A DNA stretch of 64,000 nt, from NCBI RefSeq assembly GCF_002305875.1, contig NZ_CP022098.1, positions 7,316,001 through 7,380,000 on the forward strand, read 5' to 3'. Made by a program: the position numbers and the translations under genes. Source of the DNA: Cystobacter fuscus. Its GTDB lineage: Bacteria; Myxococcota; Myxococcia; Myxococcales; Myxococcaceae. The notes below the pieces were generated by a model. The model was not told where the DNA came from. It did not search any database and was given only the letters and a program-made list of their open reading frames with translations. This document shows positions 31,501-34,824 of the stretch, piece by piece; within the stretch, counting starts at the first letter, position 1; every line of letters begins with the position of its first letter.

Positions 31501-34079
31501 AGAGGACGCCCGAGGCGGTGGCGGTGAGCGCGGGCGGCGAGCGGCTCACCTACGGGGAGCTGGAGCGGCGGGCCAACCAGCTCGCGCATTGGCTCCAGGC
31601 GTTGGGAGTGGGAGCGGAGACGCGGGTGGGCCTGTTCGTGGAGCGGCGGGCGCACGCGCTGGTGGGCCTGCTGGGCATCCTCAAGGCGGGAGGGGCCTAC
31701 GTGGCGTTGGATCCCTCGGCCGCGCGCGTGCCGACGCGGGTGCGGCACGTGCTCGAGGACGCGAGGATCCAGATCATCGTCACCGAGGAGTCCCTGGCGA
31801 ACGAGCTGCCCGCGCAGGGCGAGTTCCTGGTGAGCCTGGACGCCGGGGACGGGCTGCTGGAGGCGCAACCCGAGGAGCCGCCCGAGTCCCGGGCGGGGCC
31901 GGACAACGTGGCGTACGTCATCTACACGTCCGGGAGCACGGGGCAGCCCAAGGGGGTGTGCATCGAGCACCAGCACCTGGCGAGCTACGTGGCGGCGGTG
32001 AGCGAGCGCCTGGAGCTGCCCCGGGGGATGAGCTTCGCGTCGGTATCGACGCTGGCCGCGGACCTGGGCCACACGGCGCTCTTCCCCACGCTGTGCGCGG
32101 GGGGCGCGGTGCACCTGGTGGACAAGGAGACGGCCTCGGACGCGGCGCGGATGGCGGCCCATGGGCGGGAGCACGGCGTGGAGGGGTTGAAGATCGTCCC
32201 GACGCACCTGGAGGCGCTGTTGTCGGGCGCGGACGCCGCGGCGGTGCTGCCGCGCCGACGCCTGGTGCTGGGTGGGGATCGCTCGGAGTGGGCGCTGGTG
32301 GAAAAGGTGCACGCCCTGGCGCCGGAGTGCGAGGTGTTCAACCACTACGGCCCGACGGAGACGACGGTGGGGGTGCTGGCGGAGAAGCTGGAGCGCGGGG
32401 CACGGGGCTCGGGAACGGTGCCACTGGGCCGGCCACTGGGGAACGTGCGGGCCTACGTGCTGGACGGGTACGGCCAGCCCGTGCCGCCGGGCGTGCCGGG
32501 CGAGCTGTTCATCGGCGGGCGGAGCGTGGGCCGAGGCTACCTGGGCCGGCCGGACCTGACGGCGGAGCGCTTCGTGCCGGATGGCTTCAGTGGGGAGGCC
32601 GGGGCGCGGCTGTACCGGACGGGAGACCGGGTGCGGTGGCTGGAGACGGGCCGCATCGAGTTCCTCGGCCGAGTGGATCACCAGTTGAAGATCCGCGGCT
32701 ACCGGGTGGAGCTGGGCGAGGTGGAGGCGGAGCTGGGCCAGCACCCCGGCGTGAGCGAGTGCGTGGTGGTGGCGCGCGAGGAGGCCGGAGGGAGCAAGCA
32801 CCTGGTGGCGTACGCGGTGGGCAAGCCGGGGCACGCGCTCGAGGAGCGAGGACTGCGCGTGTTCCTGGAGCAGCGGCTGCCGGACTACATGGTGCCCACG
32901 GCCTTCGTGGTGCTGGAGGCGATGCCGCTCACCTCGAACGGAAAGGTGGATCGCAAGGCACTGCCCGCCCCCGCCCAGCGGGAGGCGAGCGAGGCGTACG
33001 TGGAACCGCGCACGGAGACGGAGCGGAAGCTGGCGGAGCTGTGGAGGGAGTTGCTCGGCGTGCCGCGCGTGGGCGTGCACGACGACTTCTTCGAGCTGGG
33101 CGGACACTCGCTGCTGGCCACGCAGGTGGTGGCGCGCGTGGGCACCCTGTTCGACGTGCAGATCGCGGTGATTGATCTGTTCGAGGCGCCGCGGCTGGAG
33201 GGACTGGCGGCGCGCATCGACTCGGGCCGCACGTCGGACTCGCCGCTGGTGGCACTGAGGAAGGGAGGCGGCGCGAGGCCCTTCTTCTGCGTGCACGGCG
33301 TGGACGGCGACGCGATGACCTACCTGGAGCTGGCGAAGCGGATGGAGGCGGACCAGCCCTTCTACGCCCTCCGGTCGCTGGAGAACGGGACCGAGAAGAC
33401 GGTGGAGGAGATGGCCGCGCGCTACCTGGAGGCCATCCAGGAGGTGCAGCCCGAGGGCCCCTACCTGTTGGGCGGCTGGTCCATGGGAGCGCGCGTGGTC
33501 TACGAGATGGCGCGGCAGCTCGAGGAGCGGGGCGAACGGGTGGATCTGCTGGTCATCATGGACGCGCGCGCCCATGACGGAGACTTCAAGCTGGAGCCGC
33601 TCGAGCCGGGGATGATGAACCCGGCGGTGTTCAAGTTCACCAACCACCTGCGGCGGATAGGAGCGCACCACCCGCGGGCGGCGGACCTCCTCCAGCAGTT
33701 GGATTCGGCGGAGCTGTGGTCGGTGCTGGACGGGCCTCCGGAGGCGAGCACCGCGCTCCAGTTGGACGAGGAGGCATGCGCGGAGCTGCGGACCCTGTGG
33801 CGGGTGTACGAGCGCAACTGGACCGCCGCGCGGATGTACGCCCCGAAGCCGTACGGAGGCCCGCTGGTGCTGCTGCGCGCCAGCGACGCCTACCCCGGCG
33901 AGAAGGCGGTAACAGCGGAGGAGTACGGCTGGGAGCCGCTGGCCCGGGGAGGCGTGGAGGTGCACGAGCAGCCGGGCACGCACATTGGCATCGTCACCCT
34001 GCCCCTGGTGGAGCACCTGGCCGCGCGGCTGAGGAGCCTGCTCAAGCGGACGCGGGAGCCGGGGACGGAGGCCGGGTAG
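8520..34079 (+). CDS. Single-gene hybrid NRPS-PKS lipopeptide synthetase (8519 aa)
   Basis: One uninterrupted frame of 8519 codons. The domain order (residues approximate) is FAAL 1-570, ACP 600-665, C 681-1125, A 1141-1627, T 1640-1715, KS 1734-2160, AT 2259-2550, ACP 2650-2725, C 2743-3180, dead A part 3205-3420, luciferase-like monooxygenase 3431-3780, dead A part 3784-3965, then C-A-T four times (3996-5040, 5062-6106, 6128-7166, 7188-8232) and TE 8237-8515. It should load a fatty acid as acyl-AMP, add an amino acid, one malonate and four amino acids, and release by TE. Five A domains keep the core motifs and the A10 Lys. No KR, DH, ER, epimerisation or methylation domain was seen, and no mbtH-like gene is in the window. 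Start ATG 8520 lacks an obvious ribosome binding site. The product is unknown; functions are inferred by collinearity. Confidence 0.95.
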   Translation: MPQPRSLVDLLEERSSTRAEQRLYTFLDDEGADEAALSYGELYTRARRIGAALQELAPPGERAVLLYPPGTDYVSGFFGTLFSGLVAVPAYPPDPSRLERTLPRLRAIIHDARATVVLTTSFVLSMVEELFQDAPDLKALRWLATDTLSPGGETLWRKPSLSPESLAFLQYTSGSTGTPRGVMLSHSNLLHNLALIRGAFQTRDDSVGVIWLPPYHDMGLIGGILVPLAQGFHTALLSPLSFLKRPRSWLEALTRLGGTISGGPNFAFELCVRRIPPEQREGLDLSRWQVAFCGAEPIRPATLDRFTEAFAPHGFRRESFYPCYGLAEATLIVSGGLASAPPLLRDVDASSLERGLAVVPPTHEAARTLVGCGTSLQDQRIAIVEPESLRELPPGEVGEIWVKGPSVAQGYWQQPEESVHSFSARTASGEGPFLRTGDLGFLDGHELYVTGRRKDLLILRGRNLYPQDLEFTVEQSHPALRPGCGAAFSIEEDGEERLVVVQEVDARKLDGTVEELAALLRQRLAERHEVRPHALVLIQPGSLPKTSSGKVQRRACRAAFLAGELRAVHVWRASESTPPPVASPASPATPADSVEARVLALIAARLGARAHSLEPHQPLTRLGLDSLAAVELAHALEQDLGVALPMETLLRGVSASELAREISARQASASPRGAIPRAPRDRPLPLSFAQQRLWFLDRLEPGSAFYNVPVVSRVTGPLDVSALEKSLQALVRRHETLRTVFREERGEPSQHILDTLALPLGVVDLSALPEDAREREAQRLAREEARRPFDLSRGPLLRASLVRLGAGRHLLLLTPHHIISDGWSLRVLVRELEALYSALSTGRTPSLPALPLQYADYAVWQRESLRGERLEALLGWWRTYLVGAPPVLELPGDRPRPPSQSYQGAHVVHRLERESWARVKALAHHEGTTPFVALLAGFQLLLHRYSGQEELVVGVDLAHRTRPEIAGLIGLFVNPLPVRGDLRGAPSFRELLARVHAGVLGVQAHQDLPFDELVRALNPERSLAHAPLFQVKLVLQDAPSTPPGASLVLDSSLGDTGATKLDLTLSLTETTRGLELLGEYATDLFDASTVSRMLAHLCLLLEGAAAAPDRPVHALPLLSEPERHRALVEWSHTAPAIPDSLAHLLFEEQVRRTPDAPAVSLGTRTLSYRQLDARANQLAWHLASLGVGPEMVVGVHLERTPEWAIAVLGVLKAGGSFLPLDPSYPSARLALMLREAQVPVIISREALADQLASQGELLVLLDSDGPALDARPETALSPAPAVTPGHLAYVIFTSGSTGTPKGTLLEHRGLCNTARATHEALGLRPGERMLQLASIGFDASVSELFSTLLSGAHLVLAPPESLLPGPPLQKVLADERITVITATPTSLAPLEPEALPHLHVVASVGEACTPELARRWKPGRRFLNAYGPTEASVCATLDPDVDPRQPSIGRPIAGARTYVLDARLEPVPVGVPGELYVGGAGVARGYLHRPALTAERFVPHPFSSVPGERLYRTGDRVRLLPDGRLEFLGRRDAQVKVRGVRVELGEVEAALAQHPGVRQVVVLVREHAGESRLVAYVVAGEDVEPATLRRLLRERLPDALVPSAIVRLDALPLSPGGKVDRQALPSPEQASPVPPAPSAGPRSELEQRIASVWARVLQVPHVGPHDHFFDDLGGSSLLVVKASTHLRDELGHDVPVTHLFEHPTVSALAARLQSERPAPAAAPEPRRTAADEDSHDIALIGMAGRFPGAADVHAFWENLRQGVESISRFAPEELEPSPLFSEALRTHPDFVPAGGVLEGAEGFDAGFFELSPREATWMDPQQRLFLQCAWHALEDAGYDPERFHEPISLYAGAGSSSTHVLAVLGQTRKDPASLFEALGTTTGENVATKTAYKLQLGGESLNVYTACSTGLVAVHLACQSLRTRQSDLALAGAVKVSLPQRTGYLFQEGMILSPDGHCRAFDASARGTVLGNGLGVVVLKRLADAVRDGDSIYAVIKGSSLNNDAAAKVSYTAPSVQGQSQVISRALASAGVDASSIGYVEAHGTGTSLGDPIEIAALTRAFRAQTGLTGYCAIGSVKTNIGHLDTAAGIVGLIKAALALHHGEIPPSLHFERPNPEIDFERGPFFVNTALRPWTRTEGPRRAGVSSFGIGGTNAHVVLEEAPRQDGGQGSHRPRQLVTLSARSASALEAMGHALAGFVENHPEVNLADLAFTHHVGRKAFEFRRAFVVEDAAGLVRALEEAGPPSEVRDLNAARSRRVAFLFPGQGAQSVRMAQELYASEPLFRKELDACLALLPAAGLTEPLRPVLFPEPGAEAAAESLLSSPRIALPALLAVEIALARLWRSFGFEPSALLGHSFGEYAAACVSGVLSLEDALRLAVIRGELMAQLPPGGMLAVGLSAEALAPLLPEAVEISALNGPDRCTVSGPLEALDALERTLAGRHVGLMRLSSAHAFHSRAVEPLMAGLERAVAGLTLNPPAIPYISSLTGTWIRPEEATSPRYWARQMREPVRFASGLNTLVEAGWSWFIETGPDQNLTALARPRLRAESTALGVPSLRRNGTSTSDSQALLESLGSLWRAGAALDWNGFHAHERRRRIPLPGYPFEETRFPLEQRPATPTESLPVVAAVPPPPPPPAPVPTSEAPVRRAPLGDIQQRLTELWRERLGVEEIGPDDNFLDLGGNSLMAAQLLTRLRETFQARIPLNDLFEAPTIATLAARIEARLQEEPRSGEAAGTAMRPVPRPEPIPLSYVQERVWEMELREPGSSLFNEPLAVRLSGALRPELLEHGINEVIRRHESLRTIFPQVDGKAWPRILPEVRVSLPVVDLSGFAGDREAEAMRLARLAPTAPFPLAWGPLVRVQLLRMAEAEHVLLLTIHHLVADTISLVNFIGEAMAFYGGLLTGQPVPVPVPALPLQYIDFTLWQRRALADGSLAAQQTYWRQRLARRPGPLPLLLDRPRVPGARRQGARHAFAFPRALGAALHAFGQREGLTPYMTLLAGFKAWLARCTGQDDIIVGTSIGNRTRPELEPQIGYVAHALALRTSLAGDPSFRALALRVRDTTLSAFAHPDVPYEQLLGELEPGEEARLSRLFDAIFLLHTQGVSAPLLELPGPKLSYFDVTGLPAQYGTSLADMSLLMREDAQGFSGTLEYAVDLFDASTIVRMLSQLEALLTDAVASPDKPLSQLSLDGPSRAAELPGASISQCTSLPALLSAQAERTPDAVALRQGDQSLSWRVLRAHALALASRLRARGVGPGIPVAVSLEPSPERAVALWGVLAAGGAYALVSPSEELSSLGREEAAPLLIMSPSAPPPPGLDEAHVLRLSLSDARSPESLAPAVDGNGLACLVREPEHGERARVMWSHHNLIERFSALDARVEARPGETWWSLPDAADPSGLELLWALTRGLQVVFPARAPSRLVALRPERSATRPLDFSLFYFANDAEASGRRKYQLLLDGARFADTHGFSAVWTPERHFHAFGGPYPSPTATSAALAMITERVSLRAGSVVLPLHDPIRVAEEWSVIDNLSNGRAGVSFATGWNPNDFVFAPENFQQRPEALRKGLEEIRTLWKGGGVRRANGAGNEVDITIRPRPVQAELPVWITAAFNPDTFRLAGALGAGLLTNVLGLGQDFEELARKIALYRQARREAGHDRGHVVLMLHTFVAGSPEDVKRQAREPLTRYFRSSVELFNGLVASQGLGLDVRDLTPQDVEVLLERGVSRYLEAGGMFGTPQTLAPRVEQLRRADVDEVACLVDFGLAHEAAMEGLRHLDVLRRQSQEPVAEPTASVLVEADGIQLLAESLKRSPPAHLRGTVALVEALARMPDAAEVLGPVRTLVLDGADAIPAPLATALQRVASARVVAPATLLPGAREDDSRASRVVLDAAGRRAPVGVVGELFLGGDAVPLGFWKAPEVTRARLRASPDGSGARLYGTGAPARYRADGEVELLSTLARQRPASQELPPVPSTPPPAPIPVHTEAPALQGEVIPRVSREAPPPLSFAQQRLWFLDQYQPGSALYNMPAAMRLEGSLDVAALGRAFAELTRRHEALHTTFQAREGAPIQVISLPEQRALEVEDLGHLPPAERWAEGLRLAREEACRPFDLTHGPLMRTRVLRLTENEHLLLVTMHHIVSDSWSIAVLVREVVALYEAFAAGKASPLPELPIQYADYAVWQREWLRGPTLAGQVEYWRKQLADVPPALELPTDWPHTANTSNPGTSLRVTFSRALTQGLRTLCRHEKGTLFMGLLAGLQALLARYTGQEDICVGAPIAGRTQPQTEALIGFFVNTLVLRTRLEGNPTFRELLGRVREVTLGAYAHQDVPFEKLVEELQPPRQPERTPFFQVALVLINTPSAEISTRGLTFHPLEVDSGTSKFDFTLILTESPQGMSGALEYRSDLLSAATAARMVEHLRLLLEDAVAHPERRVSSLALLSEAERRQVLVEWNARTADFPPPALVHQLFEAQAARTPDTLAVVFEDTQLTYVRLERQANRLAHYLHSLGVRAGDCVALCVERSLELAVGVLGVLKAGAAYVPLDPAYPAERLAFMVEDAGSPLVLTHSRLLSSLPSGTRALCLDTEAEALSRQPTYAPALELSPEAPCYLLYTSGSTGQPKGVLLPHRALSHLLHWQSLQSPLPSATTLQFSALSFDVSFQELFSTWCSGGTLVLPSSEVRRDIPALLALMARQGVQRLFLPFIALQALADAVSHGAPLPERLREVVTAGEQLQVTPALVSFFQRLPQCVLENQYGPTESHVVSAYRLRGAPTEWPRLPPIGSPLPHCPLYVLDAHGQPCAPSVPGELFIGGEQLALGYHARPSLTAERFVPDPFSTTPGARLYRTGDRARWNAEGVLEYLGRLDGQVKVRGFRIEMGEVEAALREAPGVTDAAAVVREDSPGDKRLVGYVVLPSTTPWEPETLRQALARRLPEYMLPSALVRLDTLPLTPSGKLARRLLPVPDADSLRGAAPFVAPSSPLEQTLVDTFAQVLGVARVSVDDHFFNLGGHSLLATQVVSRLRSALGVDLPLRELFEAPTVRALSRRIQTLASTEQRETRATVRVTRTGLTEAELSFAQQRLWFLDQYQPGSALYNMPAALRVEGTIDVAALERAFTGLIHRHEVLRTTFQVREGKPVQLISPATTWTLKVEDLGHIPPEQRRAEALRLAHEDARQPFDLARGPLLRTRLLRLSEREHLLPITLHHIISDGWSIAVLIRDMVALYESCITGGPSPLPELPIQYVDYTVWQREWLQGEVLKQQLDYWRTQLADVPPALELPTDWPHTADTRHPGASMRVELPHELIQGLGALCQREGATLFMGLLAGLQTLLARYTGQDDICVGAPIAGRTQTQTEGLVGFFVNTLVLRTRMEGNPTFRELLGRVREVTLGAYAHQDVPFEKLVEELQPPRQPERTPFFQVALVLLNAPSARLSVPGLELEMLDLDTGTSKFDFTLLLTETPGGLNATLEYRSDLFSAATAARMMEHLRLLLEDAVAHPERRLFSLSLFSEAERRRVLVEWNARTADFPPPALVHQLFEAQAARTPDTLAVVFEDSQLTYARLERQANRLAHYLHSLGVRPGDRVALCVERSLELTVGVLGVLKAGAAYVPLDPAYPAERLAFMVEDAGSPLVLTHSRLLSSLPSGTRALCLDTEAEALSRQPTYAPALELSPEAPCYLLYTSGSTGQPKGVLLPHRALSHLLHWQSLQSPLPSATTLQFSALSFDVSFQELFSTWFSGGTLVLPSSEVRRDIPALLALMARQGVQRLFLPFVALQSLADAVSHGAPLPERLREVVTAGEQLQVTPALVSFFQRLPQCVLENQYGPTESHVVSAYRLRGAPAEWPRLPPIGSPLPHCPLYVLDPHGQPCAPGVPGELFIGGEQLALGYHARPSLTAERFVPDPFSTTPGARLYRTGDRARWNAEGMLEYLGRLDGQVKVRGFRIETGEVEAALREAPGVTDAAAVVREDSPGDKRLVGYVVLPSTTPWEPEALRQTLTRRLPEYMLPSALVRLDALPLTPSGKLARRLLPVPDSDSLRGAAPFVAPSSPLEQTLVDTFAQVLGVVRVSVDDHFFNLGGHSLLATQVVSRLRSALGVDLPLRELFEAPTVRALAQRLQAIIPAPTRRVSAPVIVPRSVEAELSFAQQRLWFLDQYQPGSALYNMPAALRLEGPLDVSALRNTFTELVRRHQVLRTTFRIREEVARQVIAPATGWTLDIEDLAQLPSEQRRAEALRLARDEARMPFDLARGPLLRTRVLRLSPREHLLLVTMHHIISDGWSMAVLIREVVALYEAFSTGKPSPLPELPIQYVDYAVWQREWLQGEVLEQQLAYWKQQLEDVPPALELPTDWPRTADPLNPGASLKVELSPRLMHGLKALCQREGATLFMGLLAGFQLLLARYSGQEDLCVGAPIAGRTQAQTEGLIGFFVNTLVLRTRLEGNPTFRELLGRVREVTLGAYAHQDVPFEKLVEVLQPPRQLGRTPFFQVMLALLNTPSETLSVSGLRIEPMPLDGGTSRFDFSLSLTETPGGLSGELEYRTDLFSAGTAARMMEHLRLLLEDAVAHPERRVSSLSFLSETERHRVLVEWNATAADFPRDTLVHSLFETQAARTPEAVAVEFQGSTLTYAWLERRARRLAHHLRGLGVRAGDRVALCVERSLEMMVGLVGILQAGAAYVPMDPSTPPERLAFMLADTGAPVLLTQEHLRATLPSFAGHLVTLESGEWMRSDDAPAPLDSGVTAEHPAYVIYTSGSTGQPKGTLLSHRGLVNNMTWLISTFGLSAGDRVLQKTTLSFDAAVSECWASLLVGGPLVLAPPTAHRDPTALVDCVVRERIHVLQLVPSLLRFMLEEPGLARATHLRLILCGGEALSAELGVRLRAILPQVRLANLYGPTETTIDATWASVSGEESTGAPLPIGRPVTNTQAYVLDGAGSPVPVGVPGELYIGGVQLAHGYLGRPALTAERFVPHPFSSEPGARLYRTGDRARWSPDGQLQFLGRVDFQVKLRGLRIELGEIESVLSRHPAVREVAVLAREDLPGGEGLVAYVTPRPGQVLEEAALRAVLRQGLPEYMVPAAFVVLDALPLTRSGKLDRKALPAPVASASEESFLAPDTETGKRLAALWGELLGLERVGARDDFFALGGHSLLATRLQSRIRGAFEVELPLQALFEARTLEQQAARVEALLGLARPLQVPPLRPMPRQALMPLSFAQQRLWFLEQLELGLPTFNVPIVLRLRGVLDVAGLEHSFQEILRRHEALRTSFEQGPEGPAQRVHPSVEWVLGRVDLRAMPTEAREREERRLANEEARKPFVLTEGRLLRASLLWLQDEEHLLLLTLHHIVSDGWSLGVLVRELMELYAARYEGRTARLPALPVQYADYAAWQRQWLRDEVLEEQLGYWRRRLEGAPAVLELPADRPRPATRTYRGGRLLSRWSGELTRKLEALALREHSTLFMVLLAGFHTLLHRYTGQTDVVVGTDVANRNRLETEPLIGFFINQLVLRLGLEGNPTFGELLAQAKRVSMEAHTHQDVPFEEVVRALNPERSTAHAPLFQVKLVLHNAPLPMPRLPGLTLSSEHPAEAMSKLDLTLLVNPTAEGLVCEWMYSTDLFDASTVERMARHFERLMEGVVAGGGRSRLSELPLLTEEERRRVLVEWNDTARPYARRCLHELVSEQAKRTPEAVAVSAGGERLTYGELERRANQLAHWLQALGVGAETRVGLFVERRAHALVGLLGILKAGGAYVALDPSAARVPTRVRHVLEDARIQIIVTEESLANELPAQGEFLVSLDAGDGLLEAQPEEPPESRAGPDNVAYVIYTSGSTGQPKGVCIEHQHLASYVAAVSERLELPRGMSFASVSTLAADLGHTALFPTLCAGGAVHLVDKETASDAARMAAHGREHGVEGLKIVPTHLEALLSGADAAAVLPRRRLVLGGDRSEWALVEKVHALAPECEVFNHYGPTETTVGVLAEKLERGARGSGTVPLGRPLGNVRAYVLDGYGQPVPPGVPGELFIGGRSVGRGYLGRPDLTAERFVPDGFSGEAGARLYRTGDRVRWLETGRIEFLGRVDHQLKIRGYRVELGEVEAELGQHPGVSECVVVAREEAGGSKHLVAYAVGKPGHALEERGLRVFLEQRLPDYMVPTAFVVLEAMPLTSNGKVDRKALPAPAQREASEAYVEPRTETERKLAELWRELLGVPRVGVHDDFFELGGHSLLATQVVARVGTLFDVQIAVIDLFEAPRLEGLAARIDSGRTSDSPLVALRKGGGARPFFCVHGVDGDAMTYLELAKRMEADQPFYALRSLENGTEKTVEEMAARYLEAIQEVQPEGPYLLGGWSMGARVVYEMARQLEERGERVDLLVIMDARAHDGDFKLEPLEPGMMNPAVFKFTNHLRRIGAHHPRAADLLQQLDSAELWSVLDGPPEASTALQLDEEACAELRTLWRVYERNWTAARMYAPKPYGGPLVLLRASDAYPGEKAVTAEEYGWEPLARGGVEVHEQPGTHIGIVTLPLVEHLAARLRSLLKRTREPGTEAG
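10560..13665 (+). other. NRPS module 1 (C-A-T), predicted aromatic, Tyr-like amino acid
   Basis: The C domain has HHIISDGWS (first His ~816). The A domain has FTSGSTGTPKG and NAYGPTEASVC. Aligning its pocket by hand to GrsA gives the ten-residue code DASTAVAVCK, closest to a published Tyr-type code (DASTVAAVCK). The specificity is a prediction. The T domain carries its Ser in DLGGSSL (~1676). This C domain should attach the fatty acyl group to the first amino acid. Confidence 0.75.
13719..16690 (+). other. PKS module (KS-AT-ACP) without reductive domains
   Basis: The KS has catalytic Cys ~1907 in YTACSTG plus EAHGTGTSLGD and KTNIGHLDTAAG, so all three catalytic residues are present. The AT has GHSFGEY (Ser ~2357) and HAFH (~2453), a motif associated with malonyl-CoA. 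The post-AT segment LPGYPFEETRF runs straight into a Pro-rich linker and an ACP with LGGNSL (Ser ~2684). There is no room for KR, DH or ER, so the extended unit should remain a beta-ketone. Confidence 0.85.
16746..20410 (+). other. C domain plus dead A domain interrupted by a luciferase-like monooxygenase; no carrier
   Basis: The C domain keeps HHxxxD but has T where G is usual (HHLVADT, ~2878). The following A-like region lacks the A3 P-loop (CLVREPEHGERARVMW at that place), the A5 motif and the A10 Lys, and keeps only traces of A6/A7 (GELFLGGDAVPLGFW, LYGTG). Between its halves sits a ~350-residue FMN-dependent luciferase-like monooxygenase of the natural-product type. It begins LDFSLFYFANDAEA and contains FSAVWTPERHFHAFGG and RAGVSFATGWNPNDF. 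No T domain follows; a Pro-rich linker leads to the next C domain. The MOX most likely acts on the chain held by the upstream PKS ACP (inference). Confidence 0.85.
20505..23640 (+). other. NRPS module (C-A-T), predicted Pro-like
   Basis: The C domain has HHIVSDSWS (~4129). The hand-aligned A-domain code is DVQFVAQVVK, which differs at two of ten positions from Pro-type codes such as DVQFIAHVVK. The Gln in place of the usual His is a possible sign of an altered cyclic substrate. The T domain has NLGGHSLLATQ. The A-T DNA is almost identical to that of the next module. Confidence 0.7.
21885..23640 (+). repeat. Duplicated A-T segment, copy 1
   Basis: About 1.75 kb covering an A domain and its T domain is nearly identical, including at silent positions, to 25085-26830. 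The spacing between copies (~3.2 kb) is one module. Confidence 0.85.
23707..26840 (+). other. NRPS module (C-A-T), same Pro-like specificity
   Basis: The C domain has HHIISDGWS. The A domain has the same ten-residue code, DVQFVAQVVK, as the preceding module, and the T domain has NLGGHSLLATQ. Two identical consecutive residues are therefore predicted in the product. Local identity to the previous module marks a recent duplication or gene conversion. Confidence 0.7.
25085..26830 (+). repeat. Duplicated A-T segment, copy 2
   Basis: Partner of the segment at 21885-23640. Only scattered silent and conservative changes are seen. The C domains between the copies are less alike, except for short shared blocks. 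Confidence 0.85.
26905..30020 (+). other. NRPS module (C-A-T), predicted Gln-like
   Basis: The C domain has HHIISDGWS and starts with the same ~70 bp as the two preceding C domains. The A domain is clearly different. It has IYTSGSTGQPKG and NLYGPTETTID, with hand-aligned code DASQLGLIDK, closest to a published Gln code (DAWQFGLIDK). The T domain has ALGGHSLLATR. Specificity is a prediction. Confidence 0.65.
30085..33215 (+). other. NRPS module (C-A-T), predicted Asp-like
   Basis: The C domain has HHIVSDGWS. The A domain has STLAADLGHTALF in place of the usual FDxS segment. Its hand-aligned code is DLTKVGHVGK, nine of ten identical to the published Asp code DLTKVGHIGK. The T domain has ELGGHSLLATQ. 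This is the last residue before release. Confidence 0.72.
33230..34070 (+). other. C-terminal type I thioesterase domain
   Basis: An alpha/beta hydrolase of ~280 residues at the end of the synthetase. The nucleophile motif is GWSMGA (Ser ~8321), an acidic residue follows in VIMDARAHDGD, and the distal His is in PGTHIGI. All triad members appear present. Whether it hydrolyses or cyclises the chain cannot be read. Confidence 0.85.
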
Positions 34080-34183
34080 CGCAGGGGCCGTCCGCAGGCG
34101 GCTCTCTCGCCTTTTGTGGCTTCGACGGTGGCGGAGGAGACATTCTGCTTCGCGCCGATGAACTTCACTCCTTGGGGAAGGCG

Positions 34184-34336
34184 ATGACCGACAGACGTTC
34201 CTGGGAGGGCAACTGGGTGGCCCGCCTGTATGAGCGGGTCCACGAGCGGGGTTACGATTCGCTCACCGCCTTCGCGGATGCACGCCCCACCATGCCACTG
34301 CATTTGCTGAACCTCACCCGCTGGAGAGGACCATGA
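34184..34336 (+). pseudogene. Truncated copy of the 156-aa tandem protein family
   Basis: Fifty codons from ATG 34184 match the first ~43 residues of the three genes that follow (WEGNWVARLYERVHERGYDS, then LTAFADARPT). The sequence then jumps to NLTRWRGP and a stop that overlaps the next start. The remaining ~110 residues of the family are missing, so the copy was probably cut by recombination within the array. Confidence 0.7.
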
Positions 34337-34803
34337 GCGACAGACATCCTTTTCAGGGCAACTGGGTGGCACGCCTGTACGAGCGGGTCCGCGAGCGAGG
34401 TTACGATTCACTCACGGCTTTCGCTGAGGCGCGCCCCACCACCTCGCTGGTGGCTCTGGCCGAAGAGCTTGGTCCAAACGACGTCGCAGGAGTGCAAGTG
34501 TTCAAAGGACTGGTGGCCGAAGCAGAGCGAAGTCGTCGGGTCACACGCCTTGTGCGCGGACAACTCGTGCGAGAACTGTGGGCGTGTCTCCCAAACGGCT
34601 GGCCGGCCGTGCTCGACGACGCAAACCGTTTCGACGTCGCCCATGCACTCGGTGCGTGGGCTGCCTTCACCCCAGAAACCCATAAGGATCGTGCCGACAA
34701 GGCCGGCGATGCGCTACTCGCTACGCCGCCGCCCCCCGGCTGGCGCCCGTTCGGCCCCGACGACGAGTTGCTGCTTACGCTCCTGCCCGATGAAGAAGCC
34801 TGA
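34333..34803 (+). CDS. Tandem paralogue 1, 156-aa protein of unknown function
   Basis: An acidic, soluble-looking protein with no signal peptide or membrane segment. The N-terminal third (FQGNWVARLYERVRERGYDS, then LTAFAEARPT) is nearly invariant among the copies. The middle (ELGPNDVAGVQVFKGLVAEA) is helical. The C-terminus ends PPPPGWRPFGPDDELLLTLL then PDEEA. I do not recognise a catalytic motif. Small repeated genes of this kind in myxobacteria often accompany polymorphic toxins as immunity genes, but no toxin gene is next to them here, and a role in protection from the neighbouring lipopeptide is equally open. The start overlaps the truncated upstream copy (ATGA), which suggests coupled translation. 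An AGAGGA ribosome binding site precedes ATG 34333. Confidence 0.8.
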   Translation: MSDRHPFQGNWVARLYERVRERGYDSLTAFAEARPTTSLVALAEELGPNDVAGVQVFKGLVAEAERSRRVTRLVRGQLVRELWACLPNGWPAVLDDANRFDVAHALGAWAAFTPETHKDRADKAGDALLATPPPPGWRPFGPDDELLLTLLPDEEA

Positions 34804-34824
34804 GCTTCACCGACAGGAGAGACC

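Noticed and set aside
27387-34016. 2209-codon open frame on the minus strand under the last synthetase modules
   Set aside because: Same reason: a mirror of a strongly GC3-biased gene, with no recognisable protein features.
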